Part shown: positions 52,337 to 61,031 of the stretch, piece after piece | How the letters are laid out: every line of letters begins with the position of its first letter | Position numbering within the stretch: position 1 is the stretch's first letter | NCBI GenBank assembly: GCA_039197065.1 | Contig: JBCCUL010000014.1 | Span: forward strand, 1 to 64,000 | Length of the DNA stretch: 64,000 bases | From: JANQPX01 sp039197065 | Lineage (GTDB): Bacteria > Pseudomonadota > Alphaproteobacteria > Geminicoccales > Geminicoccaceae | Reading direction: 5' to 3' | Position numbers and translations under genes: made by a program | Notes under the pieces: generated by a model | What the model was told of the DNA's origin: nothing | The model's input: only the letters and a program-made list of their open reading frames with translations | Databases searched by the model: none

Positions 52337-52936
52337 TCACTCGCGGGGCGCGCGCTTGTTCAGGATGCGCTGCAGGGTGCGGCGGTGCATGTTGAGGCGC
52401 CGCGCGGTCTCGGAGACGTTGCGGTTGCACTGCTCGAACACCCGCTGGATGTGCTCCCAGCGTACGCGGTCCGCGGACATCGGGTTGTCGCGCGGGGGCG
52501 GCAGACCCTGGCCGGTGCGCAGCAAGGCGGCGACCACGTCGTCCGCGTCGACCGGTTTGGCCAGATAGTCGGCGGCGCCGGCTTTGATCGCGGCGACGGC
52601 CGTTGCGATATTGCCGTAGCCGGTGACGATGACGATGCGGATTTCCGGGCGGAGTTCGCGCAGCGTCTTCAGGAGATCGAGCCCGCTGCCCTCGGCAAGC
52701 CGCATGTCGAGCACCGCGAATTCCGGACGATGCTCGCGCGCGAGCATTCTGCCGTCGGCCAGGCCTTCCGCCGGCAGCACGGTGAAGCCGCGGCGCTCCA
52801 AGGCGCGGGTCAGGGAACGGCGGAGCGGCGCATCATCGTCCACCACCAGCAATTTGCGACCAGCGCCTGGCTGATCGACAGTATCCGAGCCCAGCGCTGA
52901 TCCCAGCGCATTCTGACCGCTTCCCGGTTCATTCAT
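52337..52936 (-). CDS. regA: Redox response regulator RegA/ActR
   Basis: A 199-residue response regulator. The receiver has DDDAPLRRSL, phospho-Asp in FAVLDMRLAEGSG, Thr in IVTGYG and Lys in LAKPVD. The C-terminal Fis-type helix-turn-helix (NVSETARRLNMHRRTLQRIL) is nearly invariant in the RegA/PrrA/ActR group. It regulates respiration, carbon fixation, nitrogen and other redox genes. It overlaps the regB gene by 8 bp. Confidence 0.96.
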   Translation of the reverse strand: MNEPGSGQNALGSALGSDTVDQPGAGRKLLVVDDDAPLRRSLTRALERRGFTVLPAEGLADGRMLAREHRPEFAVLDMRLAEGSGLDLLKTLRELRPEIRIVIVTGYGNIATAVAAIKAGAADYLAKPVDADDVVAALLRTGQGLPPPRDNPMSADRVRWEHIQRVFEQCNRNVSETARRLNMHRRTLQRILNKRAPRE

Positions 52937-54305
52937 GATCGGGTCTCCGACGCATTTGTTCCATCGCCAGGCTCGCCCAGCTGATGATCACCTGCGCGCC
53001 CTTTGATTGGTTGCCAAACTGCAGCGTTGCGCCGGTTCGCGCAAGTAAGGTCTGTGCGATGAACACACCAAGACCGAGGCCGCCGATGGCGTGGCGCGTC
53101 GAAATATAAGGTTCGCCGACCAGGTCGAGCACCTCAGGCGAGAAACCGGGGCCGTCATCTTCGATGGTAATATCGAGGCGCTGACGATAAAGGCCTACTT
53201 TGATTGTTACGGCGCGCTCGGCAAATTGGATCGCATTGTCGATCAGATTGCCGAGCGCATGGCGCAGCTCCGGCGTGGGCACCCATGACGGTTCCGGCCT
53301 GGCGCCATTGGCCTTGTCCTCGACCTCGACGGTGACGGTGATGCCCGGACGCCGGTAGGACTCGGCCAGGTTGGCGAGCAGGCTGCCGAGCGGCACGGCG
53401 GTAAAAGCTGCGTGATCGTCGGCGTTCCGGTCCTGGCTGAGCGAGGCGAGGATCTCGCGGCAACGGGCACTCTGGCCAACGAGCTCCGCGATGTCTTCGG
53501 CCATGGGGCTGTCGGCCGGCGTGTCATGGGCGAGCTCCTTGGCGATGACGGCGATGGTCGCGAGCGGGCTGCCGAGCTCGTGGGCGGCGGCCGCTGCGAG
53601 ACCACCGAGGGCCGACATCTGTTGCTCGCGGGCGAGCGCCATCTGGGTCGCCGAAAGGGCGGCGGAAAGACGTCTGGCCTCATCAGCGACGCGCCAGGCA
53701 TAGGCGGCGATCAGGCCGCTGCTCAGCACAAGCGCAACCCAGACGGCGGCGACGTAGAGAGGCGGCAGCAGCAGACCGCCGCCGGTCCAGGGAAGGGGGG
53801 TCGGCAGCAGGCCGAGCAGTGTCGCGCATGCCGTCACCATAATGCAGAGGATCACGGTGGTGCTGAGCGAAAGGATGGTGGCCGAAAGCGTGATCGGGAT
53901 GATCAGCAGCACCGAGAACGGGTTCTGCAGGCCGCCGGTCAGCGCCAGAAGGTAGGTGAGCTGCAGCATGTCGTAGCCGAGGAGCAGCGAGGCGGCGCGC
54001 TCGGTCAGGCGCGTGCTGGCGCTGAACCCGAGCTCGAGATAGAGGTTGATCAGGCCGGACAGCGCCACCGCGAGAAGAAGCGGTATCAGCGGCAGGTGGA
54101 ATTCGAAGGACAGGTCGACAAGGAGGATGGTGAAGGCCTGGCCGACGATGGCGACCCAGCGGATAAGGGTCAGGGTGCGCAGGCGCGCGCGCCGCTCGCC
54201 GCTGCCTGTGAGGACGCGCGCCAGCCAATTGCTGCTTTGCTTGCCGAGCGACTCCGGCTCTTCAGGCATTCGGCTGGACGTGGTCTCCAGCTCCTTGGCA
54301 ATCAT
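52929..54305 (-). CDS. regB: Redox sensor histidine kinase RegB/ActS
   Basis: A 458-residue membrane kinase. Six transmembrane segments occupy about 45-215, with the ubiquinone-binding heptapeptide GGLQNPF near residue 122. The H-box AAAHELGSPLATIAVIAKEL follows, then the redox-active Cys in GQSARCREIL. The ATPase domain has DNAIQFAERAV (N box) and the G boxes EDDGPGFSPE and GGLGLGVFIA. It autophosphorylates and phosphorylates RegA under reducing conditions. Translationally coupled to regA. Confidence 0.96.
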   Translation of the reverse strand: MIAKELETTSSRMPEEPESLGKQSSNWLARVLTGSGERRARLRTLTLIRWVAIVGQAFTILLVDLSFEFHLPLIPLLLAVALSGLINLYLELGFSASTRLTERAASLLLGYDMLQLTYLLALTGGLQNPFSVLLIIPITLSATILSLSTTVILCIMVTACATLLGLLPTPLPWTGGGLLLPPLYVAAVWVALVLSSGLIAAYAWRVADEARRLSAALSATQMALAREQQMSALGGLAAAAAHELGSPLATIAVIAKELAHDTPADSPMAEDIAELVGQSARCREILASLSQDRNADDHAAFTAVPLGSLLANLAESYRRPGITVTVEVEDKANGARPEPSWVPTPELRHALGNLIDNAIQFAERAVTIKVGLYRQRLDITIEDDGPGFSPEVLDLVGEPYISTRHAIGGLGLGVFIAQTLLARTGATLQFGNQSKGAQVIISWASLAMEQMRRRPDHE

Positions 54306-54686
54306 GGCGCCATCTCCGTCAACTGGGCACCGCGGGACTAGACGAAGGCGGTTGAAGCCGCCGCATCGCTATATGGCCGAGCGTCGCCGTTCTGGTCCAG
54401 ACTTTCCTCGCCCGATCTCGACGGCAACAGGATGAAATCGATCGATAACTTTCAAAACCGGCTCAGAGGGCGATTACGGCGGATCTTGCCGATTGGGCAA
54501 TTTCCTATTGAATTTGACAGTTATCTTGGGGGAAATTGTTGCCAAGATCCTCGTTCTCTGGCGATTGACGGTCGTCGATACCAGGCAAGGCCAGGGTGAT
54601 ACGCGTCACATTCCGGACGTTGCCAGTCAATTAGCTTTGATGGCACCGTGATATTGTTCGCCAATTCGTGCGTAAGGAAGTGTCTC
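54306..54686. other. Intergenic stretch, no gene seen
   Basis: About 380 bp between regB and the divergent lipoprotein gene. I see a short hairpin (GGCGG...CCGCC near 54340) but no gene, RNA or repeat I can support. It must hold the regB promoter and probably that of the lipoprotein gene. Confidence 0.4.
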
Positions 54687-55022
54687 ATGGAGGTCAGCAT
54701 CAAGGCCGGTTTGTCGATCATGGCGGTTTGCATGACGCTTACCGGCTGTGCCGAGATCGTCGATCCAACCGTTGGCAAGGGGCCCATAACCTTGGGTCAG
54801 GATGCCAGGCAGGCCTTTGTTGAGTATCAGTCGAAACAGACGCCCAGATATTTTGCGGTTTCGTCCGACGGTCAGGCCTTTTTCTACAGCTACTGCGATG
54901 TCGGTCGCTGCCTGCGTCAGGTCAAGACGACGGTGATCCAGCGATGCGAGGCGTTCAGCGATGGCCTTCCCTGCAGGATTTATGCAAGCCATGGGAACGT
55001 CGTCTGGCGTGACGACGGTTGA
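54687..55022 (+). CDS. Hypothetical lipoprotein
   Basis: A 111-residue protein from the ATG at 54687 (MEVSIKAGLSIMAVCMTLTG); an in-frame start at 54648 adds 13 residues with two Cys. LTGC is a lipobox, so the mature protein is about 88 residues. It has four further Cys residues (YCDVGRC, QRCEAF, LPCRIY) that could form two disulfide bonds. No family recognised. Convergent with the GMC oxidoreductase gene. Confidence 0.72.
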   Translation: MEVSIKAGLSIMAVCMTLTGCAEIVDPTVGKGPITLGQDARQAFVEYQSKQTPRYFAVSSDGQAFFYSYCDVGRCLRQVKTTVIQRCEAFSDGLPCRIYASHGNVVWRDDG

Positions 55023-55062
55023 CGGGCGGCTGAACCACGTCGCTCCACCGGCAAAGCGGGCT

Positions 55063-56685
55063 TCATGCCAGCTTTTCTTTCAGATGGTCCGCCATGCGAA
55101 GCGCCAGCGCCACGATCGTCAAGGTCGGTTGCGCGCTTCCCGAGGTCGGAAAGACCGAGCTGCCGGCGATCCAGAAATTATCCACATAGTGCATCTTGCC
55201 ATCGGCATCGACCACGCCCTTTTTCGGATCATCGGCCATGCGCGTCGTGCCGATAGCGTGGTTCGAGATCCAGTCGAGGTAGGAGAATGTCTCGGCTTCC
55301 GGGCTTTCGTGAAAGCGCATCATCCAGTCGGCTGATGGTTCCTCCATGAACCAGTCGTGGAGCTTCAGGCGGCCCTTGCCGGTTCTTGCGAGCTCCGCGC
55401 CGATCACCTCAGCAAGCTTGCGCAGCGACACGTGATCCAATTCGGTCAGGCGCCAGTCGAGCACGGCGCGCGGCATGCCGAAGCTGTCCACGTCCTCCTC
55501 ATCCAGCAGTACGCGACTGTCCGGGTTGGGCACGGGATCCGTGCAGCCGAAAAGCCCGATATAGCTGATTTCCTGGATGGTTTTCCTGCCCTGAACGAAG
55601 CGCTGCCAGGCCGCAACGGCGACATCGTCGAGATTGGCCATGATCCGCCACGCGGAGTCGCTATAAGGCGGTCTGCCTTCCATGCCGCGCATGCGCTCGA
55701 TCAGGTCAGCAGCCGCCGCCATGCCATCGGAGGCCTTGAGCTCGGAGACCAGCCAGCAGGCCGAGTTGGTTACGCGATATTCGGCCTGAAGCGCGTCGGG
55801 CAGCGCAAAGCGCGGATGAAACTCGGCGCCGCCCCTGAACTGTCGCCTCGCCGAGTCCAAAAGGGCGACGCCGTCTGCAGAGACGATGTCGCCGATCAGC
55901 ATATGCGCATGATCGGAAAAATAGCGCCCCACCAGATCATGGCGATTGCCGAAGCCGGTCGGCTCGGTCGCCCGATTGGCGAGCAGCAGCCGGGCGTTCT
56001 CCATGGCTCCTGTGGCGAGCACATAGGCCTTGGCCTTGACCTTGGCTTCCTTGCCCTTGAAGGAGCGAACGGTCACGCTCTCGACGTGATCGGCATCAGC
56101 GCTGGTCTTGATGTCCTGAAGATTGGCATGCAGCCAGATGGTGCAGCGCTCGGCGGCTTCGAGATCATCGCGGTAGACTTCGCCGAAACGGGTCGGCGGT
56201 GAGCGCTGATCGACGTTCTCGATGAGCTTCTCTGCGTCGAAGCCGGTCCGCTCGATGCCGAACTCTTCCCAGAACTGCTCATATTCCAGCCGATTGGGGA
56301 GCTCGACACGCGCTTGAGCCGGTTCGTAATAGGGAAGCAGCGTCTCCCGCTCGATCGGCCAGCCGCTGTCGGGAATCCAGTCGCGTACTTCGAAATCGAT
56401 CGGATCGAGCTTCATGCAGCGCCCGCTCCAATGATTGGTCGATCCGCCGAAATAACGAAGCCTGGTCGTGTCGATCGGGTAATAGTCGAGGCCGACGACA
56501 TCGCCTTCATAGATCGCCTGGCTGTCCGCCTCGATCTCCAGGCCGCCAGCTTCGAGGACGACCACATCGAGGCTGCTGTCGCGCAGCGCATGGGCGATCG
56601 TGATCCCCGCGGCGCCCGCTCCGATGATGCAAAGATCGGCTTCGATGCCGCCGTCTTCGGCGCGCTCGTCAAGATCACGGATCAT
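55063..56685 (-). CDS. GMC-family FAD oxidoreductase
   Basis: A 540-residue glucose-methanol-choline oxidoreductase. The FAD dinucleotide motif DLCIIGAGAAGITIAHAL lies at about 17-34. The active-site His is in SNHAIGTTRM, and the C-terminal NFWIAGSSVFPTSGSAQPTL is typical. It oxidises an alcohol or sugar and passes electrons to an acceptor. Its start overlaps the small subunit gene by ATGA, so the two proteins form a pair, as in membrane-bound polyol or gluconate dehydrogenases. Confidence 0.92.
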   Translation of the reverse strand: MIRDLDERAEDGGIEADLCIIGAGAAGITIAHALRDSSLDVVVLEAGGLEIEADSQAIYEGDVVGLDYYPIDTTRLRYFGGSTNHWSGRCMKLDPIDFEVRDWIPDSGWPIERETLLPYYEPAQARVELPNRLEYEQFWEEFGIERTGFDAEKLIENVDQRSPPTRFGEVYRDDLEAAERCTIWLHANLQDIKTSADADHVESVTVRSFKGKEAKVKAKAYVLATGAMENARLLLANRATEPTGFGNRHDLVGRYFSDHAHMLIGDIVSADGVALLDSARRQFRGGAEFHPRFALPDALQAEYRVTNSACWLVSELKASDGMAAAADLIERMRGMEGRPPYSDSAWRIMANLDDVAVAAWQRFVQGRKTIQEISYIGLFGCTDPVPNPDSRVLLDEEDVDSFGMPRAVLDWRLTELDHVSLRKLAEVIGAELARTGKGRLKLHDWFMEEPSADWMMRFHESPEAETFSYLDWISNHAIGTTRMADDPKKGVVDADGKMHYVDNFWIAGSSVFPTSGSAQPTLTIVALALRMADHLKEKLA

Positions 56686-57041
56686 GCGAGGCTCCGATCG
56701 GCATACACGGCGGCGCAGAGATCGGCCTCGGCGCGCGCCATGACCCAGCCGTCGACGACGACGACGTCCATCGAGGCAAGATCGGCTTCGGCACGCGCGC
56801 GCAGGTGTTTCTGCATGCTTGGCAAAGGATGAGATTTCAGGTCGGCAACCAGCTTTCGGCCGCGCGTCACAGCTTGTCTTTCCTTCGCCTGGTGGATCTC
56901 GCCGATATGGGCGGCAAAGCCCGGATCACCGAACAGATCGTTGAAGACGTCGTCGGCGCGAAGGCGTGGCAACAATGAGGCGGGAATCGCTAAAACCGAC
57001 AGCGAAAGGGTGACAAGCTTGATCAGGCGGCGACGTTTCAC
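56682..57041 (-). CDS. Small Tat-type subunit of GMC dehydrogenase
   Basis: A 119-residue protein from the GTG at 57041, with GAGGA six bases upstream; an ATG at 57098 adds 19 residues without support. The N-terminus KRRRLIKLVTLSLSVLAIPA resembles a twin-arginine signal. The C-terminal VVVDGWVMARAEADLCAAV fits the ending typical of small subunits of membrane-bound FAD sugar/polyol dehydrogenases. It likely guides export of the folded GMC subunit encoded downstream. Confidence 0.7.
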   Translation of the reverse strand: MKRRRLIKLVTLSLSVLAIPASLLPRLRADDVFNDLFGDPGFAAHIGEIHQAKERQAVTRGRKLVADLKSHPLPSMQKHLRARAEADLASMDVVVVDGWVMARAEADLCAAVYADRSLA

Positions 57042-57240
57042 AGTGTTCCTCTGAAGGTGAAGGCCAGCAAGCCGGTGAAGGAATGAGCGCTCACCCATAG
57101 GTTTGCTTCAGGTGATCGTCAATCCGATGAAGGTCTGCTTCTGGTTTAAACTCCAGGCGATGGCGCGCGTGCAAGCTTTCCATGCCGAACACGGCCGCAT
57201 AAAGGCTGACTGAACATGATGGTGCATAGATTTTACGCTG

Positions 57241-57255
57241 TTAACGCGATGTTAA
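57241..57255 (+). promoter_or_regulatory. CtrA-type box TTAA-N7-TTAA
   Basis: TTAACGCGATGTTAA at 57241-57255 matches the full CtrA consensus TTAA-N7-TTAA, 57 bp ahead of the response-regulator start at 57312. CtrA is the alphaproteobacterial cell-cycle master regulator. The flanking GTTAAC palindromes make other readings possible, but position and exact fit are good. Confidence 0.55.
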
Positions 57256-57311
57256 CCGAAGCATGGCAAGGTGAAGCAGATCGAGTAAATCAACCATTGC
57301 GGGCTGCCGAT

Positions 57312-57680
57312 ATGGCCAAGATTGTTGTCGTTGAAGATGAAGCTGATCTTCGGGAAATCCTCGTCGAAGAGCTCACCGACATGGGCCACGACATCGCCAT
57401 CGCCGTGAATGGCGAGGAAGGGTTGGAGGTTATTCTTGAGCAGACGCCGGATCTGATCCTGGCGGACATCAACATGCCCAAGCTGGATGGTCGCCAGTTG
57501 CGCAGAACTCTGGTGGAACAGCATCCCAACCATGCCGCCATTCCCTTCTGCTTCATGTCGGCTTTCGCTGATCAGCAGGACGTCAAGGAAGGTATGAGCA
57601 CTGGCGCCACCCACTATTTCACCAAACCGCTCGATTATGGCGAATTGGAGGACTGGATCACCGACCGTCTGCCAAGCTGA
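57312..57680 (+). CDS. Single-domain response regulator
   Basis: A 122-residue stand-alone receiver from the ATG at 57312 (MAKIVVVEDEADLREILV). The acidic pair is in VVVEDEAD, the phospho-Asp in LILADINMPKLDG, Ser in FMSAFAD and Lys in YFTKPLD. With no output domain it probably acts by protein contact, as DivK or CpdR do. A CtrA-type box upstream suggests cell-cycle control. Partner kinase not visible nearby. Confidence 0.93.
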   Translation: MAKIVVVEDEADLREILVEELTDMGHDIAIAVNGEEGLEVILEQTPDLILADINMPKLDGRQLRRTLVEQHPNHAAIPFCFMSAFADQQDVKEGMSTGATHYFTKPLDYGELEDWITDRLPS

Positions 57681-57795
57681 GGTCCGACGCGGATCTTCGG
57701 CAACCGGCGCGTGGAGCCCTGACGTCGGGCTTCGGTCTTACCTGACCGTCGTTAAGCGCTGCCATCTGTCTTTCATGGGGTCTTTGGGGCATGCG

Positions 57796-58110
57796 ATGCC
57801 AAGATCGATCGTCGTTGACGACATAAGCGAGCCGATAACCCACCGCACACTCACGCTCGGCAATGAGCCTGTCGTCGTGACGATCGGCAAGCCCCACCCG
57901 TTCGACCCAGAACGTCTCGAGGGATACTACTGCCCCTATTCAATTGAGTTCAGCGGACGCAAAACATGTCGCTATTCCGGTGGCTCGGACGCTGCACAGG
58001 CCCTTCAGCTCGTCATGACCATGATCAGCGCCGATCTGACGTCGCTTGGCAGAGCGCCAGGGGAAGAGATCGGTCGAGCAGACACGCCTGACGATACGGG
58101 CTTCCGGTAA
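57796..58110 (+). CDS. DUF6968-like hypothetical protein
   Basis: A 104-residue protein from the ATG at 57796 (MPRSIVVDDISEPITHRTL). The TLTLGNEPVVVTIGKPHPF, YYCPYSIEFSG and GSDAAQALQLVMTMISADL segments fit DUF6968-like proteins, which are short and of unknown function. Longer in-frame starts exist (57637) but overlap the preceding response regulator. The stop is followed at once by the 146-bp tandem repeat. Confidence 0.65.
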   Translation: MPRSIVVDDISEPITHRTLTLGNEPVVVTIGKPHPFDPERLEGYYCPYSIEFSGRKTCRYSGGSDAAQALQLVMTMISADLTSLGRAPGEEIGRADTPDDTGFR

Positions 58111-58117
58111 TCATCCC

Positions 58118-58490
58118 GACAAAAGACCGCATAACCCGGGACCATGTCAGCACGTTCTTCGAAGGCGGCCGAAAGTCACGAGGTGGCCACGCCACCTTCG
58201 AAGGCGGCTGCACGTCATGATGTGGCCGTGCCACTGCTGGGGACCTTCGAAGCCATGCTTCCCGACAAAAGACCGCATAACCCGGGACCATGTCAGCACG
58301 TTCTTCGAAGGCGGCCGAAAGTCACGAGGTGGCCACGCCACCTTCGAAGGCGGCTGCACGTCATGATGTGGCTGTGCCACTGCTGGGGACCTTCGAAGCC
58401 ATGCTTCCCGACAAGAGACCGCATACCCGAGACCATCTCAGCTCGCTCTTCGAAGGCGGCCAAAAGTTATGAAGTGGCCACGCCACCATT
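58118..58490. repeat. 146-bp tandem repeat, about 2.5 copies
   Basis: Units start at 58118, 58264 and 58410, exactly 146 bp apart, each opening with GACAARAGACCGCATA. Copies one and two are almost identical; copy three is cut off after about 81 bp and more diverged, ending in the 3' part of the glutamine-synthetase-like gene. Within each unit the theme TTCGAAGGCGGC followed by a GTGGCC...GCCAC stretch recurs, so it is a nested repeat. 146 is not a multiple of three, so it is not a protein repeat. It occupies the whole 378-bp gap 58111-58488. Confidence 0.92.
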
Positions 58491-59856
58491 AGGCGCGTTC
58501 GAAGCCGCGCTGCACGTCCCAGTCGGTGACCTCGCGATCCGCTTCGGACTGCTCCCAGCGCGCGGCATGCACGTAATGATCGACGACGTCATCCCCGAAC
58601 GCATTGCGCAACATCTCTGACTCGTTGAGCGCGCGCGTCGCGGCACGCAACGTTGTGGGGATCTTGCGCGCACCTCTTCCCTGATAGGCGTCGCCGACAA
58701 AAGCCGGCTCGAGTTCGCGCTTTTTTTCGATTCCCTCCATGCCGGCGGCGAGCAGGGCGGCCATCGCGAGGTACGGATTGAGGTCGGCGCCGCCGACGCG
58801 GCATTCGACGCGGACCGATTTGGTATCGGCGCCGCAGACGCGATAGCCGGCCGTGCGGTTGTCCATGGACCAGATCGCCTTGGTCGGGGCAAAGGTGCCG
58901 GCGACGAAGCGCTTATAAGAATTGATGTAGGGCGCCAGGAAATAGGTAATGTCGCTGGCATGGTGGAGGAGCCCTGCCATGTAATGGCACATGGTGTTGG
59001 ACATGCCATGCTCGCGCTCGGGATCGAAGAAGATCGGCTTGTCCTCGAGGTCGCGGAGCGATTGGTGGATGTGGGAGGAATTGCCGGCGGCCGAGGTGCT
59101 GTATTTCGCCATGAAGGTGACGGAACGCCCTTTCGACCAGGCGATCTCCTTGGTGGCGTTCTTGATCAGCGCATGACGATCGGCCATGGTGAGAGCGTCG
59201 GCATAGCGGACGTTGATCTCCTCCTGTCCCGCATCCGCCTCGCCTTTGGAATTTTCGACCGGAATGTCCGCCCCTTCGAGCCCGTTCCGGAGGGCCCTCA
59301 TCACATCCTCCTCCTTGGTGGTCTGGAAGATGTGATAGTCCTCGTTGTACGCGCTTATCGGCATCGCGCCTCGATGTCCGTTCACGCGGAGATCTTCGAA
59401 GCTCTGGTTGAAGAGGAAAAACTCGAGCTCGGAGGCCATGTAAGCCTTGAAGCCCAGGGCTTCGAGCCGCTGCACCTGCTTCTTCAGGACCGCGCGCGGG
59501 GAGTGGGGCACGTCCTCATGGGTGTGGTGATCGAGCACGTCGCAGATGACCAGCGCCGTGCCCTCCAGCCAGGGAATGCGCCGAAGCGTCGAGAGATCCG
59601 GCTTCATGACGTAGTCGCCATAGCCTTTGGCCCAGCTGGTGGATTTGTAGCCGTCGATCGTGCTCATCTCCATGTCGGTGGCGAGCAGATAGTTGCAGCT
59701 ATGGGTCTCGTCATAGGCGCTGTCGACGAAGAAATTGGCGTGAAAGCGCTTACCCATCAGCCGTCCCTGCATGTCGACCTGCACGGCGAGCACCGTGTCG
59801 ATGTCGCCCACGGCCACGGCCTCTTTCAGATCATCAAAGGTTAGCGCACCCGCCAT
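58489..59856 (-). CDS. Glutamine synthetase family protein (glutamylpolyamine-type)
   Basis: A 455-residue member of the glutamine synthetase superfamily. ASELEFFLFN supplies metal-binding Glu residues, AGNSSHIHQSLRD the His loop, and the ATP-site region includes NSYKRFVAGTFAPTKAIWSMDNRTAGYRVC with VECRVGGADLNPYLAMAALL. The adenylylation Tyr motif of GlnA is absent, so it resembles PuuA/GlnT-type ligases that join glutamate to amines. It lies downstream of a TRAP transporter operon, separated by a terminator. Substrate unknown. Confidence 0.88.
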   Translation of the reverse strand: MAGALTFDDLKEAVAVGDIDTVLAVQVDMQGRLMGKRFHANFFVDSAYDETHSCNYLLATDMEMSTIDGYKSTSWAKGYGDYVMKPDLSTLRRIPWLEGTALVICDVLDHHTHEDVPHSPRAVLKKQVQRLEALGFKAYMASELEFFLFNQSFEDLRVNGHRGAMPISAYNEDYHIFQTTKEEDVMRALRNGLEGADIPVENSKGEADAGQEEINVRYADALTMADRHALIKNATKEIAWSKGRSVTFMAKYSTSAAGNSSHIHQSLRDLEDKPIFFDPEREHGMSNTMCHYMAGLLHHASDITYFLAPYINSYKRFVAGTFAPTKAIWSMDNRTAGYRVCGADTKSVRVECRVGGADLNPYLAMAALLAAGMEGIEKKRELEPAFVGDAYQGRGARKIPTTLRAATRALNESEMLRNAFGDDVVDHYVHAARWEQSEADREVTDWDVQRGFERA

Positions 59857-59876
59857 CGTCCAACTCCGAATTCGGC

Positions 59877-59917
59877 ATCAAAAAAGAAAACGCGACCCAG
59901 GTCGGACCTGGGCCGCG
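59877..59917 (-). terminator. Rho-independent terminator after TRAP operon
   Basis: Read on the minus strand, CGCGGCCCAGGTC pairs with GACCTGGGTCGCG around a one-to-three base loop (59891-59917), followed by TTTTCTTTTTT. One mismatch interrupts the stem. It lies 18 bp after the stop of the TRAP binding-protein gene and before the glutamine-synthetase-like gene. Confidence 0.85.
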
Positions 59918-59934
59918 TCAGCGTTACAAAATAA

Positions 59935-60984
59935 TCAGGTGTAGCGGTAGGGCCGGCCGGCCTTTTCCATGGCCGCATTGTAGTCTTTCAGGATCTGGAC
60001 GACCTTTGCCTTGGTCTCACTCTCGGCGGCGATTTCGTCCCAGAACACCCTGGCTGCTTCCTCCACCGTCGCCCATTCCTCATCGGGGATGGTGGTGAGC
60101 TGCATCTTGGTGCCCTCGACCCGCAGCTTGGCTTCGCCGCCCCAATACCAGTGCTGGCGATAATAGTGCGAGCTGTCCATGGTGAGCTTCAAGAGCTCCT
60201 GCAGATGCTCCGGCAGCTCGTTCCAGCGGTCCATATTGGCGAAGAAGGAGCCGCACCAGGCGCCGGAAATGTTGTTGGTGAGGAAGTAGTCGGTGACGTC
60301 AGCCCAGCCGACCGTGTAATCCTCGGTGATGCCGGACCAGGCGATGCCGTCGAGCTCGCCGGTCTGCACCGCAACCTCGATGTCTTCCCAGGGGAGGGTG
60401 ACCGGCACCACGCCGAACTGTGCGAGGAAGCGTCCGGCGGTCGGGAAGGTGAAGACGCGTTTGCCCTGCATGTCGGCCAGGCTGTTGATCGGATCCTTGG
60501 TGGCGAAATGGCAGGGATCCCAGGCGCCTGCGGACAGCCATTTCACGCCGACCTTGGAATATTCAGCATCCCAGATCTCGCCGAGACCCCACTGGTTGAA
60601 GAGCACGGGAACGTCGAGGGAGTAGCGGCATGCGAATGGGAAATAGCCGCCGAACACCGTGACCTCGGTCGGCGAGGCCATGCTGTCGTCATCGGATTGC
60701 ACCGCGTCGATGGTGCCGTTCTGCATGGCGCGGAACAGCTCACCGGTGGGCACCAGCTGATCGGCAGTGTAGAGCTCGATTTCCATCTCGCCATTGGCGA
60801 CCTTGTTGAAGCTGTCGATCGCCGGCTTGATCACATGCTCGGCGAGCGCCGGTCCGGCATAGGTCTGCAGACGCCATTTGATGGTGTCCTGGCTGTGGAT
60901 GGCGGGTGCCGCCAGCGTTGCGGTCGCCGCGCCGGCAGCGCCTGCGGCGCCAGCTTTTTTCAGAAAGTCGCGTCTCTGGGTCAT
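59935..60984 (-). CDS. TRAP transporter substrate-binding protein (DctP family)
   Basis: A 349-residue periplasmic binding protein with a Tat signal (MTQRRDFLKKAGAAGAAGAA). The DctP fold is seen in KWRLQTYAGPALAEHVIKPA, GKRVFTFPTAGRFLAQFGVV and QTGELDGIAWSGITED, the last near the usual Arg/aromatic ligand site. It captures an organic acid or related ligand for the DctQM permease encoded upstream. It lies 47 bp after the large permease gene. Ligand unknown; the neighbouring amino-acid-type enzymes hint at a nitrogenous acid. Confidence 0.93.
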   Translation of the reverse strand: MTQRRDFLKKAGAAGAAGAATATLAAPAIHSQDTIKWRLQTYAGPALAEHVIKPAIDSFNKVANGEMEIELYTADQLVPTGELFRAMQNGTIDAVQSDDDSMASPTEVTVFGGYFPFACRYSLDVPVLFNQWGLGEIWDAEYSKVGVKWLSAGAWDPCHFATKDPINSLADMQGKRVFTFPTAGRFLAQFGVVPVTLPWEDIEVAVQTGELDGIAWSGITEDYTVGWADVTDYFLTNNISGAWCGSFFANMDRWNELPEHLQELLKLTMDSSHYYRQHWYWGGEAKLRVEGTKMQLTTIPDEEWATVEEAARVFWDEIAAESETKAKVVQILKDYNAAMEKAGRPYRYT

Positions 60985-61031
60985 GATTCTGTCTCCCGTT
61001 TCGTGTTGTTCAGCCTTTCCCCAGGGCCAAT

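Noticed and set aside
58118..58490. Possible CRISPR array
   Set aside because: Units are 146 bp, directly contiguous and nested, without short repeats separated by unique spacers, and no cas genes are nearby.
58144..58620. Repeat-encoded protein of 158 codons
   Set aside because: The 146-bp period is not a multiple of three, so the frame changes in each unit, and the frame runs antisense into the glutamine-synthetase-like gene.
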